From contig NZ_OY782763.1 of NCBI RefSeq assembly GCF_963678225.1, forward strand, positions 124,001 to 188,000: a stretch of 64,000 bases of DNA. Reading direction: 5' to 3'. Positions 54,873 to 63,109 of this stretch are shown piece by piece. A model generated the notes under the pieces. It was not told the DNA's origin and did no database searches. It was given only the letters and a program-made list of their open reading frames with translations. The translations under genes and the position numbers were made by a program. This DNA is from an uncultured Cohaesibacter sp. (GTDB lineage Bacteria; Pseudomonadota; Alphaproteobacteria; Rhizobiales; Cohaesibacteraceae). Position 1 is the stretch's first letter. Every line of letters begins with the position of its first letter.

Positions 54873-56150
54873 ATGATTTATAAAATTGAAGAATGGATCA
54901 GAAAAGGAGGGCGAGCGACTCTGCTCGCCACTCCGCTTCTGTTTGCAAGCCTTGTCTCTCAGGCTGCAACGTCCTCTTCTGACAATGAGGCGGAGGGCTT
55001 CCAATGCCCAGACTTTCCCGAAGCGACCATTTCCCTAAGCTATGGCAGTCGTTACAAAGACGATAGCAAATCACGCTCTGAGCTTGATAAAGAAGCCAAT
55101 GCGGCGGTCAACAAGGCGCTTGGCCCCTCAGACAAATTCATCCAGATTCTGGCAAGACTGGCTGACAAGGCACAAAAGAAGACATCGCAAAGAGAGGATA
55201 TTGTCCGCTGCGCCATCGGCGCGATCCATCAGTGGGCGGAGGCGGACTCCTTTAGCGAAATCGATAGTCTGACAGCCAATCTTTCCTATGCATCTCGTGT
55301 TGGCGGCATCGCCATTGCCTATGCGCAATTCAAAGCGCTCATCCCGCAAGAACAAGCAGAGCCAACAAATGAGGTCACATCGGTTGGCCAATTGCAGTTG
55401 CTTGAAGAAACCGACCCGCAGGATGCAGAACAGGAAGCTGAGACAACCAGCGCGAAAGATGCTGACGATCTCGTTGACCCTGAAAGTCAGTCAGAAAAAA
55501 AGACGGTCCAACTACCCCAAGAGTATCGCGAAAGCACAACAACCATCGAGCATTGGTTGGCTGGATTGGGTGACTCGATCATCCATTTCTGGGAAACAGA
55601 CGGGCCACCGATGGCCAGCAAGAACAATCTCAGGGCATGGGCGGCGCTGGCAATTATCCAGATTGGATTGACCGTTGAGAATGAAGACTTCATCGAATGG
55701 GGGCTGGAAAGCCATCGGGTGATTCTGGATACCATTGATCCCGACGGCAGTCTGCCCATGGAAATGAGACGCGGCAGATATGCCCTTCATTACCAGTTGC
55801 ATGCTGTCGCCCCGATGGTCACGGCAACCGCCATGCTGAAAGAAGCAGACAAGCGCAACCCGCAGCTATATATGGATCGCCTGATGATGGCGGCCAAATT
55901 CTCCTTGCGGGCAATCGAAAAGCCGGAGCTTGTCGAAGAAAAGACCGATAAGCCGCAAACCGTCAAATCAGGCCTTCTTGAACAAAAGAAATATCAGATT
56001 GCCTGGCTTGAACCTTTGCTGGCGCTAGAAGAAGACCCTCAACTGGATGCCACAATCAACGATTTGCGGCCACTTCGAAATTCCAAATTGGGGGGAAATA
56101 TGACCTTGAGATTTCATGATAGAAAAATTGACAAGCTCGATTCCGAGTAG
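54873..56150 (+). CDS. algL: AlgL-like family 5 polysaccharide lyase, catalytic His not conserved
   Basis: The 425-residue protein has an export signal and an alpha/alpha-barrel of the AlgL (PL5) type, interrupted by an acidic, low-complexity insert at about 160-215. AlgL enzymes have NNHSYW, whose His is catalytic; here N251-N-L-R-A-W256 replaces it, so His is Leu253. The other active-site residues, Arg300 and Tyr307 (RRGRYALHY), are kept. It may be inactive or altered in mechanism, perhaps keeping a role in clearing or guiding periplasmic polymer. It is the last gene of the biosynthetic block. Confidence 0.78.
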   Translation: MIYKIEEWIRKGGRATLLATPLLFASLVSQAATSSSDNEAEGFQCPDFPEATISLSYGSRYKDDSKSRSELDKEANAAVNKALGPSDKFIQILARLADKAQKKTSQREDIVRCAIGAIHQWAEADSFSEIDSLTANLSYASRVGGIAIAYAQFKALIPQEQAEPTNEVTSVGQLQLLEETDPQDAEQEAETTSAKDADDLVDPESQSEKKTVQLPQEYRESTTTIEHWLAGLGDSIIHFWETDGPPMASKNNLRAWAALAIIQIGLTVENEDFIEWGLESHRVILDTIDPDGSLPMEMRRGRYALHYQLHAVAPMVTATAMLKEADKRNPQLYMDRLMMAAKFSLRAIEKPELVEEKTDKPQTVKSGLLEQKKYQIAWLEPLLALEEDPQLDATINDLRPLRNSKLGGNMTLRFHDRKIDKLDSE

Positions 56151-56480
56151 ATTGATCAATAAGTATTCAATGAGTAAAAATTAAACAAAACAAATAATAA
56201 ACATACTGACTATTTTTTAGTCATGTATTTATTGATTTAAATCATGGGGATTAAATGGGTCAATATTCATGGTTAACAATTTTTTAACCATATTCTTTCG
56301 ATACTTTCGTCCAAGTTGGTGAGTGAATTGCGAGTCTCTTTAGACTATCCCGATCTTTTTAAGCAAGATGGTCTAAATCTCCCAAGGGAATACCAAGAAT
56401 TCCAGATCGCTTTTCAGACCAAAACTTGGGTATTTGACATGTCGTGAGCTTGTCAAAGGCGAAAGAGCTGAGGAAAAACG
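56151..56480 (+). promoter_or_regulatory. AT-rich control region before the secreted lyase gene
   Basis: No gene is seen. Three dyads are visible. TGACTATTTTTTAGTCA, near 56205, could end the upstream operon. ATGGTTAA and TTAACCAT flank six bases near 56268-56290. An 11-base pair of arms with one mismatch lies at 56339-56349 and 56367-56377 (TTTAGACTATC with GATGGTCTAAA). The last, about 100 bases before the lyase start, is a good candidate operator or mRNA leader hairpin. Confidence 0.4.
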
Positions 56481-58268
56481 ATGACAACGAATTCCGACAA
56501 TTTTGACTTATCCGCCTGGAAACTCAACTTGCCTATTGATTTTGATGGTGGAACCGATGGACGCGCCCGCACCATAAGCAAGCTGGATGGGTATGAAAGC
56601 GAGTTCTTCTATGACGCCGAAGATGGCGCCATGGTGATGACGGCAAGCGTTGACGGAGCAACAACCGGCAATGCCCGCTATGCACGCACCGAGCTGAGAG
56701 AGAAAGACGGCGACGAGAGTGCCGCCTGGTATCTGAGCGAGGGCGGCACAATGACCGCAACCTTGCGTATTGATGAAGCCCCGATATGGGACAATGGTCA
56801 AGACGGCAAGATCGTCATTGGTCAAGTGCGCGGCAAGGTAGACGAACTTGTTCGTCTCTATTGGGACAATGGCTCTGTTTACTATTACAGCGAGCATAGC
56901 GGCCCCAATGACAAGACCCTCAAATTCCGCTTCACGAATGAAGACGGAGATGAGCCTTCCATCAGCATGGGAGAGAATTTCTCCTACCAGATGGAAGTGC
57001 GTGGGGATGAAATCAAAGTGGTGATCTATGCCGATGGAGAGGTTTATACCTCCGAAACCTCTATCACCGACCACTGGACAAACGAGCCTCTCAACTTCAA
57101 GGCTGGCTGCTATCTCCAACTCAACGAATCCATGGGAACGGGCACAGGGCAGGTTTCCTTTTACGGTTTGGACTATTCCCACACAGAAGGTGAGGGATAT
57201 GGCGGACTGGTTGATGTGGAACAACCCGTCGACAATGGAAGTACCGGAAAAGGCGAAACTGGCGGCACCGATGGTGGAGAAACCGGAAACGGCGAAACCG
57301 GCGGCACCGATGGTGGGGAAACCGGAAACGGCGAGACCGGCGGCACCGATAGTGGGGAAACCGGAAACGGCGAGACCGGCGGCACCGATGGTGGAGAAAC
57401 CGGAAATGGCGAAACCGGCGGCACTGACGGTGGAGAAACCGGAAACGGTGGAAACCATGATGACATGAACGAAATCACCGGTGACGGCTCAAATGATCGC
57501 CTCTATGGCACCGGCGATGATGACATGATCACTGGCCTTGAAGGACGAGACCGCATTCTCGGCGGTGATGGAGATGACACGCTCTCCGGTGGCGATGGCA
57601 AGGACAAGATCTTTGGCGGTGACGGTGCCGACACCATTTATGGCGGGGCTGACAAAGACCGCTTGCTTGGCGAAGACGGCAACGACACGATCTACGGAGA
57701 CGGTGGCAATGACAAGCTCTATGGCGAGGATGGCGATGACATACTGCATGGCGGCTCAGGCAATGACCGGATCAATGCTGGCAAGGGAGACGATACCCTT
57801 TATGGCGGTACCGGCAAGGATGACCTGAGAGGCGGGCAGGGCAACGACACTCTCTATGGTGGCGATGGCAACGACAAGCTCTTCGGCCATAGTGGCGATG
57901 ATGTTCTGGTTGGCAGAGAAGGCGCAGACACCCTCATAGGCTCGTCTGGTGCCGACAAATTCGTACTGGAATCTGTTGACGACAGCACGGTGGATCTGAG
58001 TGGTCGTGACTTTTTCAAAGATTTCGACATCACCGAAGGTGACATCGTTGATCTTAGCGCCATTGATGCCAACAGCACGATTTCGGGCGATCAGGCCTTC
58101 TCCTTTATTGGTGAAAACGCCTTTTCCGGCGAGGCTGGCGAGTTGCGTACCGAAGTAAACGGTAGCATCCAGACCATTCTGGGAGACGTTGATGGCGATG
58201 GTGACGCAGACTTTGCTGTCGACATCAGAACATCAGACCATTTGTTGTCTGGGGATTTCAGCCTTTAG
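56481..58268 (+). CDS. secreted PL7 alginate-lyase-like protein with RTX repeats
   Basis: The 595-residue protein has no signal peptide. Residues 5-235 form a family 7 lyase (alginate_lyase2) domain with RTELRE (69-74) and NFKAGCYLQ (205-213), which holds the catalytic Tyr211. The central motif, usually QIH or QVH, reads Q115-V-R117, so the His is Arg. A repetitive Gly/Glu/Thr linker (258-322) leads to about nine calcium-binding RTX nonapeptides (GGDGDDTLS, GGDGADTIY and similar, about 335-500). A C-terminal region typical of type I secretion substrates follows. The exporter genes come next. It probably cleaves or binds the polymer made by the upstream locus, outside the cell. Confidence 0.9.
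   Translation: MTTNSDNFDLSAWKLNLPIDFDGGTDGRARTISKLDGYESEFFYDAEDGAMVMTASVDGATTGNARYARTELREKDGDESAAWYLSEGGTMTATLRIDEAPIWDNGQDGKIVIGQVRGKVDELVRLYWDNGSVYYYSEHSGPNDKTLKFRFTNEDGDEPSISMGENFSYQMEVRGDEIKVVIYADGEVYTSETSITDHWTNEPLNFKAGCYLQLNESMGTGTGQVSFYGLDYSHTEGEGYGGLVDVEQPVDNGSTGKGETGGTDGGETGNGETGGTDGGETGNGETGGTDSGETGNGETGGTDGGETGNGETGGTDGGETGNGGNHDDMNEITGDGSNDRLYGTGDDDMITGLEGRDRILGGDGDDTLSGGDGKDKIFGGDGADTIYGGADKDRLLGEDGNDTIYGDGGNDKLYGEDGDDILHGGSGNDRINAGKGDDTLYGGTGKDDLRGGQGNDTLYGGDGNDKLFGHSGDDVLVGREGADTLIGSSGADKFVLESVDDSTVDLSGRDFFKDFDITEGDIVDLSAIDANSTISGDQAFSFIGENAFSGEAGELRTEVNGSIQTILGDVDGDGDADFAVDIRTSDHLLSGDFSL
57252..57446 (+). repeat. five tandem 39-base repeats inside the lyase gene
   Basis: Units start at 57252, 57291, 57330, 57369 and 57408, each encoding GETGGTDGGETGN with few changes (one unit has Ser for Gly). 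The unit is a multiple of three bases, so gain or loss of copies would change linker length without a frameshift. It links the catalytic domain to the RTX region. Confidence 0.95.
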
Positions 58269-58295
58269 GGCAGGACAACCAACACGAAAAAGCAG

Positions 58296-60053
58296 GTGAA
58301 TGTGACGATATCAGCTTCACAAAACAATCCAGTCGGGGTTGATATTGTCCTTCGCTTCGGAGTTTGGCTGTTGGTCTTCTCGATCTCGGCCAATCTTCTC
58401 TTGCTGGCCATGCCGATCTATCTTTCCCAGATCTATGATCGGGTTTTGCCAAGCGACGGGCTGGATACGCTGCTCTATCTCACTCTGCTGATCCTGTTTT
58501 GTATCGGGCTTTTCAGCATTTTCGAAATTCTGCGCCGCACGGTGGCTCAGAAGCTCAGCGTCCATTATGAATTACGCACCAAATCGGCGCTGCTTGAACA
58601 TGGAGTGAAGAATCGGGAGATCGATCGTACACGCCTGGCTTCCCTGCTCAATGATGTCACCACGGTGCGTCAATTCCTTTCGGGACGCGGCCTCTTCAGC
58701 ATCTTCGACTTGCCCTTTGTCCCGATTTTTCTCGCCATTCTCTTTTTCGTTCATCCATGGATCGGAGCCGTCGCCAGCCTGGGCGCCTTGCTTCTGCTTC
58801 TGTTGGCACTTGGCAACGAATTGATGGCCTCGCGGCATCAACACAACACATCCCGCCTATACCAGCAATCCACGGCGAAAAGCTCAGAAATTCTGCGGCA
58901 TCTGGATGATGTTTGCGCCATGGGCATGGGCAAGGCCCAACTGAACAGATGGCAGCGAACCATTGTCGATGCGGTCTATTCCTCCAATGAGCTTTCGGCG
59001 GTCAACGGCATCTTTTTCGGTCTTGTCCGCTTTGCCAGACAGGCCATTCAGATCATGATTCTGGGATGTTCGGCCTATCTTGTCATGTCCGAGCATCTCT
59101 CGGCGGGCCTGATCTTTGCGTCCAGCATCATCTCGGGCCGCGCGCTGATGCCGATCGAACAATTTGTCGGCAGCTACAAACAATTGACCGCCGCGAGCGT
59201 GGCCAACAATCGCCTCAAACACTGGTTTAACGGCGCACAAGATTCATGCAACATGCCCGCGCCGCTGACCCTGCCAGAGATCAAGGGCTATCTTCGCTGC
59301 GACAATGTCAGCCTCGTGCCGCCCGGCGCGACATCAGACAAGGCACTGCTGCGAGGCATTTCCTTTGAAGTGGAGCCGGGCGAGGTCATTGCCATTGTTG
59401 GCTCCAGCGGGGCGGGCAAAAGCACATTGATGCGCGTTCTAGCCTCGGTTATTCGCCCCAGTGTGGGCAAGGTCTCCATTGATGGATTCGAACTGGAGCA
59501 ATGGGAACCCGAACAGTTGGGCGCCCAGATCGGCTATGCCGGGCAGGAAAGCGATTTTTTCCATGGCACAGTGGCCGAGAATATTGCTCGCTTCAATCCC
59601 GAGGCCAGCGATGAAGCCATCGTCAACGCTGCTCTCAATGCCGGTGCACACGAATTTATTGGCAGCTTGCCGCAGGGCTACAACACCAATCTCGATACCG
59701 TATCCTTCAATCTGTCGGGCGGACAAAAACAACGCATCAATCTGGCCCGCGCCTTTTTTGGCGATCCTCAAATTCTTCTGCTCGACGAACCCGATGCACA
59801 CCTCGACAAGGAAGGCGAACGGGCGTTGGTCGCCGCCATCGCCAATGCCCGCGCCCGTGGCAAAACCGTTCTGTTCGTGACCCAGCGGATGCATCTGGTC
59901 AACACAGCCGACAAGGTACTGATCGTTGATAATGGCATGGTCGTCAAATTCGGCCCGCGTGAAGCCTTGATGGCTCCCCGAGAGGCTGACAGAAAAACGG
60001 AAGCCATAGAGGATAAGTCCAGACAGAAAACGCTCGAAAAAACAGAACACTAG
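58296..60053 (+). CDS. type I secretion ABC transporter (PrsD/PrtD/HlyB type)
   Basis: The protein has 585 residues from a GTG at 58296. Six membrane helices (first LRFGVWLLVFSISANLLLLA) are followed by the ATPase domain with Walker A GSSGAGKST, signature FNLSGGQKQRINLARAFF and Walker B ILLLDEPDAHLD. There is no N-terminal C39 peptidase domain, as is usual for exporters of RTX proteins. It follows the RTX lyase gene by 28 bases and so most probably exports that protein. Its C-terminus ends in a charged tail. Confidence 0.92.
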   Translation: MNVTISASQNNPVGVDIVLRFGVWLLVFSISANLLLLAMPIYLSQIYDRVLPSDGLDTLLYLTLLILFCIGLFSIFEILRRTVAQKLSVHYELRTKSALLEHGVKNREIDRTRLASLLNDVTTVRQFLSGRGLFSIFDLPFVPIFLAILFFVHPWIGAVASLGALLLLLLALGNELMASRHQHNTSRLYQQSTAKSSEILRHLDDVCAMGMGKAQLNRWQRTIVDAVYSSNELSAVNGIFFGLVRFARQAIQIMILGCSAYLVMSEHLSAGLIFASSIISGRALMPIEQFVGSYKQLTAASVANNRLKHWFNGAQDSCNMPAPLTLPEIKGYLRCDNVSLVPPGATSDKALLRGISFEVEPGEVIAIVGSSGAGKSTLMRVLASVIRPSVGKVSIDGFELEQWEPEQLGAQIGYAGQESDFFHGTVAENIARFNPEASDEAIVNAALNAGAHEFIGSLPQGYNTNLDTVSFNLSGGQKQRINLARAFFGDPQILLLDEPDAHLDKEGERALVAAIANARARGKTVLFVTQRMHLVNTADKVLIVDNGMVVKFGPREALMAPREADRKTEAIEDKSRQKTLEKTEH

Positions 60054-60091
60054 AAAGGATTTCCCTGCTTTGGAAAGGAACGGGGCTGAAC

Positions 60092-61408
60092 ATGAATATG
60101 ATCGACTATGAGAAAGAGATCCAATCCCTAAGCACCTTCAGGGCTCTGAAGGTGTTTGGCGGCGTGGTCATTTTTCTTTTCTTCGGCGTATTCTGCGTCT
60201 GGGCCGGATATGCACCCCTTGAAGGGGCAGTGATCGCCCGGGGCACCATAACCAAAGAGGGGCGCACGCAGGTGGTTGCCCATGAGCGCGGCGGCGTGGT
60301 GCAGAGCATCGCTGTTGACGAAGGCCAGCATGTGGAAGAGGGGCAGTTGCTGCTATCCATCGAAGACAGCGAGAAAAAGGCCGAGTTGGCAAAACTGGAA
60401 ACACGCATGGCCTATAGCGCCATCAAGGAACTGCGGCTTGAAACAGAAGAGCAGAGTGGCACGTTCGACACACATACCCTTCCGGCAAAGCTGGAGCAGT
60501 ATGCGAATCTGGGATCTTTCGACCGCTTGGTGCAAGATCAGGAAAAGCAGTTCACCACACGGCAGCGCCTAAAAAATCGCGAACGATCCGTACTACAGGA
60601 ACAAAAGGCAATTCTCGAACAACAGCTGACGGGCTCTCAGGCCGAGCTAAAGGCATTGGATGACTGGCGCAAGATTCTGCAAGAGCAGGTGGAAATGCGC
60701 GAAACCCTGATGAAAAAGGGTGTCGTCAGCAAAGTGGCCTACCAGAATACCTTGAAGGAATTTGCTGAAGTCGAGACCGACTATCAGAAACTGAAAACAC
60801 AAACCGAATCCTTGCCCATCCAGATGTCCGAAATCGATCAGCGCCTCAATCAGCTCGACGACCAGTTCAATGAAGCGGTTTCAAGGGAGTTGGCAGAGCT
60901 GCGCTCGGAAAAGCTGGCTCTGGCCAATGAACTGCAAGCTGCCCGCAAGGCTGTCGATCGGGTCGCTCTGGAAGCTCCCGCAAGCGGAACCATCGACAAA
61001 TTGCATGTTAACACCATCGGCAGCGCCATCGCAGCCTATCAGCCGCTGGTAGAGATCGTGCCGGATCAGAAACGCCTGCAAATCGAAGTTGAAGTGCGCC
61101 CTGCAGATATCGATCAGGTGAGGGTAGGGCAGAATGCCAGATTGTCCCTGAGCGCCTTTGACCCAACAGAATTCCCGGCCGCTGACGGACGCGTTGTTTT
61201 CATTTCACCGGACAGACGCCTAAACCAGAGAACCCAGCGCCCCTATTTTGTCGTACGTCTGGAGCTTTTGCCTGAACAGGACACCAAGTTGCCCGATCTT
61301 GTTCCAGGCATGCCGGTAGAAGCTTTTCTGGAAACGGGTACCCGCACATTTTTCCAGATGGTATTCGAGCCGGTCACCAAAAGCATGCAGCGTTCTTTCA
61401 AATCTTAG
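60092..61408 (+). CDS. type I secretion membrane fusion protein (HlyD/PrsE/PrtE family)
   Basis: The 438-residue protein has one membrane helix near residues 24-46 (VFGGVVIFLFFGVFCVWAGY), a lipoyl half-motif (VVAHERGGVVQSIAVDEGQH), a long coiled coil (about 90-285), then the second lipoyl half and the beta-barrel (LEAPASGTIDKLHVN, then RLQIEVEVRPADIDQVRVGQ). It bridges the ABC exporter to an outer-membrane TolC-type channel, which is not encoded in the window. Confidence 0.92.
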   Translation: MNMIDYEKEIQSLSTFRALKVFGGVVIFLFFGVFCVWAGYAPLEGAVIARGTITKEGRTQVVAHERGGVVQSIAVDEGQHVEEGQLLLSIEDSEKKAELAKLETRMAYSAIKELRLETEEQSGTFDTHTLPAKLEQYANLGSFDRLVQDQEKQFTTRQRLKNRERSVLQEQKAILEQQLTGSQAELKALDDWRKILQEQVEMRETLMKKGVVSKVAYQNTLKEFAEVETDYQKLKTQTESLPIQMSEIDQRLNQLDDQFNEAVSRELAELRSEKLALANELQAARKAVDRVALEAPASGTIDKLHVNTIGSAIAAYQPLVEIVPDQKRLQIEVEVRPADIDQVRVGQNARLSLSAFDPTEFPAADGRVVFISPDRRLNQRTQRPYFVVRLELLPEQDTKLPDLVPGMPVEAFLETGTRTFFQMVFEPVTKSMQRSFKS

Positions 61409-61442
61409 CGATCAGCTGGCTATTCAAATTGTTGGTGCAAAC

Positions 61443-61470
61443 ACAAAAAAGCCGGGCCTGATGGTCCGGC
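61443..61470 (-). terminator. Rho-independent terminator of the RraA/GntR operon
   Basis: GCCGGGCC (61451-61458) and GGTCCGGC (61463-61470) form an eight-base stem with one G-U pair around TGAT. On the minus strand it is followed by TTTTTT. It lies some 60 bases after the RraA-like gene and about 40 bases after the convergent HlyD gene. Confidence 0.75.
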
Positions 61471-61532
61471 AGAAGGTCCTGCAGTTTGACTTGCGGGGAC
61501 TACTTTTTTGTTTTCGGGGGGGGAGGATAGCC

Positions 61533-62192
61533 TTAAACGGGCCAGATCTGCTGAAGCTTTTCTCCAGCAAGAATACGATCGCGTGCCTTGGCTTCCTGCT
61601 CGCCCAGAGCGTCAGCTTGATCGGCAACAGCCTTGACATGTTCCTTTGGAATGACCACCAAGCCGTCGATATCACCGAAAATAACATCTCCGGGTTTGAC
61701 TGTGGCCTTGCCGATCTGCAGGGCAACCTGACTTTCAACGGGCTCTTTCTTGCCGGTTACACCAATCGGGCTTGGAGCAGTACCAAAGAGCGGATAGCCA
61801 AGAGTGCGGACCTGAGCCAGATCGCGCACGGTACCGTTGACGACAGTCGCAACTGCACCGGAGGTTTTCGCGCCCGTGCTCATCAACTCGCCCGAGCAGG
61901 AGCCCGGAGCACAGGAGGCATCACACACCATCACAGCCCCTTTGGGCGCATTATCAATGGCATTATGGTAGACATCCTGTGGCTCACCCTTACGATCGGA
62001 AGGGGCAAACAGAACCGTTACGGCAGGACCGCATACCACATCGCCAGCCCCAAGAGCGCCGAGCAGGGAGATCCCTTCCAGACATCCCCAAAGCCCCAGT
62101 GCTTCCATGCTGTCATGGATATCACCTGAGTACCATTTTTTCAGACGCTCGATAGCCTCCCAATCGGTGTCTGAATAATCGAATTTATCCAT
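61533..62192 (-). CDS. RraA-like protein (possible HMG/oxaloacetate aldolase)
   Basis: The ATG at 62192 (MDKFDYSDTDWEAIERL) is chosen, with GAGG eight bases upstream; it overlaps the regulator gene slightly. The 219-residue protein has the RraA/HMG-aldolase fold, with the glycine-rich VVNGTVRDLAQVRTLGYPLF and GDIDGLVVIPKEHVKAV. The conserved Arg and Asp of NGTVRDL match the active site of class II pyruvate aldolases of this family. The context, a FadR-type regulator and a divergent Bug-family binding protein, points to carboxylate catabolism rather than RNase E control. Confidence 0.87.
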   Translation of the reverse strand: MDKFDYSDTDWEAIERLKKWYSGDIHDSMEALGLWGCLEGISLLGALGAGDVVCGPAVTVLFAPSDRKGEPQDVYHNAIDNAPKGAVMVCDASCAPGSCSGELMSTGAKTSGAVATVVNGTVRDLAQVRTLGYPLFGTAPSPIGVTGKKEPVESQVALQIGKATVKPGDVIFGDIDGLVVIPKEHVKAVADQADALGEQEAKARDRILAGEKLQQIWPV

Positions 62193-62970
62193 TTTCATCC
62201 TCATTCTTGGATTGTTTCAAGTTCGATTGCTCTATGGCCTGACGCAGATAATCCGCACTCGTGTCAATTTGCGCACGAATGCGCTCCTTGGCACCAGCCT
62301 TGTCCCTCCGATAGATCTGATCGTAAATCTCGGCATGTTCCTTGTAGGCTTCGCTCAGAGACTTGATGGGAACACGGCTGGTCACGTGGATCACGTCATT
62401 GATCAGGCCAGAAAAATTGTCATAGATATGCATCAGGATCTGGTTGCCTGTGGCATGCACCAGTTCGAGGTGAAAAGCCGCATCAGCATCGACAAACCCG
62501 TTGAAGTCCTTCTGATTGACGGCCTTGCGCATGGCCTCAAGCGCCGCTTCAACTTTAGGCATTTCAGGCAAGTCGCCTTCGGTGAGAATTTCCAACACCT
62601 CCGACTCAATCATGCGACGCACGCTCATCAACTGAAGCAGATAGTCGGGATCGGAATAAAACTGCTGTCTTACGGTCACCGCGAGCGCGTCAAGATAGTT
62701 GTTCACATCGTCGCGCACCACCTCGGTTCGTTCACCATGGCGGCGTTGAACCAGCCCCTTTACTTCCAATTCCTGTATGGCCTCGCGCACTGCACGGGTA
62801 GAGACGCCGAATTCACGCGCAATAGCGCTTTCCGATTCCAGTCGGTCTCCCACTTTGAGCTCGCCATTCAGAATGCGGCTCTCAATTACCGAGGAAACCG
62901 CAGAATGCAGCCGCCCACGCCTGCGCAGGGGCATTTGAAGCTCTTCGTCTGTTACTGGTTCCATAACCAT
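62185..62970 (-). CDS. GntR-family regulator, FadR subfamily
   Basis: The 261-residue protein has a winged helix-turn-helix (LESESAIAREFGVSTRAVRE, then AIQELEVKGLVQRRHG) and an all-helical FCD effector domain with metal-binding His residues (DADAAFHLELVHATGNQILM). FCD regulators usually sense an organic acid. It is divergent from a Bug-family binding protein gene and overlaps the RraA-like gene, so it probably represses both. A matching operator lies at 63008-63029. A second ATG two codons downstream is possible. Confidence 0.93.
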   Translation of the reverse strand: MVMEPVTDEELQMPLRRRGRLHSAVSSVIESRILNGELKVGDRLESESAIAREFGVSTRAVREAIQELEVKGLVQRRHGERTEVVRDDVNNYLDALAVTVRQQFYSDPDYLLQLMSVRRMIESEVLEILTEGDLPEMPKVEAALEAMRKAVNQKDFNGFVDADAAFHLELVHATGNQILMHIYDNFSGLINDVIHVTSRVPIKSLSEAYKEHAEIYDQIYRRDKAGAKERIRAQIDTSADYLRQAIEQSNLKQSKNEDENG

Positions 62971-62999
62971 TTATTCACCACCATCCTGTCTATGGTATA

Positions 63000-63029
63000 T
63001 TGACAATACTTATGTCATGAGTCATAAGT
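63000..63029 (+). promoter_or_regulatory. promoter overlapped by a GntR-type operator
   Basis: TTGACA at 63000-63005 lies 17 bases from CATAAG at 63023-63028, a plausible -35/-10 pair. The dyad ACTTATG-N8-CATAAGT (63008-63029), with an inner TCATGA, covers the spacer and the -10. A repressor bound there would block the polymerase. It is 80 bases before the Bug-family gene. Confidence 0.6.
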
Positions 63030-63109
63030 CAAGTGTTATCTGCATTACCCGTTTCCCCTGTCTATAGGGAAAATACGGACATGGCATTAGATCTAAGGGA
63101 GGAAAGATC

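Noticed and set aside
57252-57446. Possible CRISPR-like array
   Set aside because: The units are directly adjacent without variable spacers and encode an in-frame linker of a secreted protein.
57173-57478. Proline/serine-rich antisense frame in the lyase gene
   Set aside because: It is the complement of the 39-base repeats and has no independent support.
61533-62192. RraA as inhibitor of RNase E
   Set aside because: The catabolic context and conserved aldolase-type Arg/Asp residues fit an RraA-like aldolase better.
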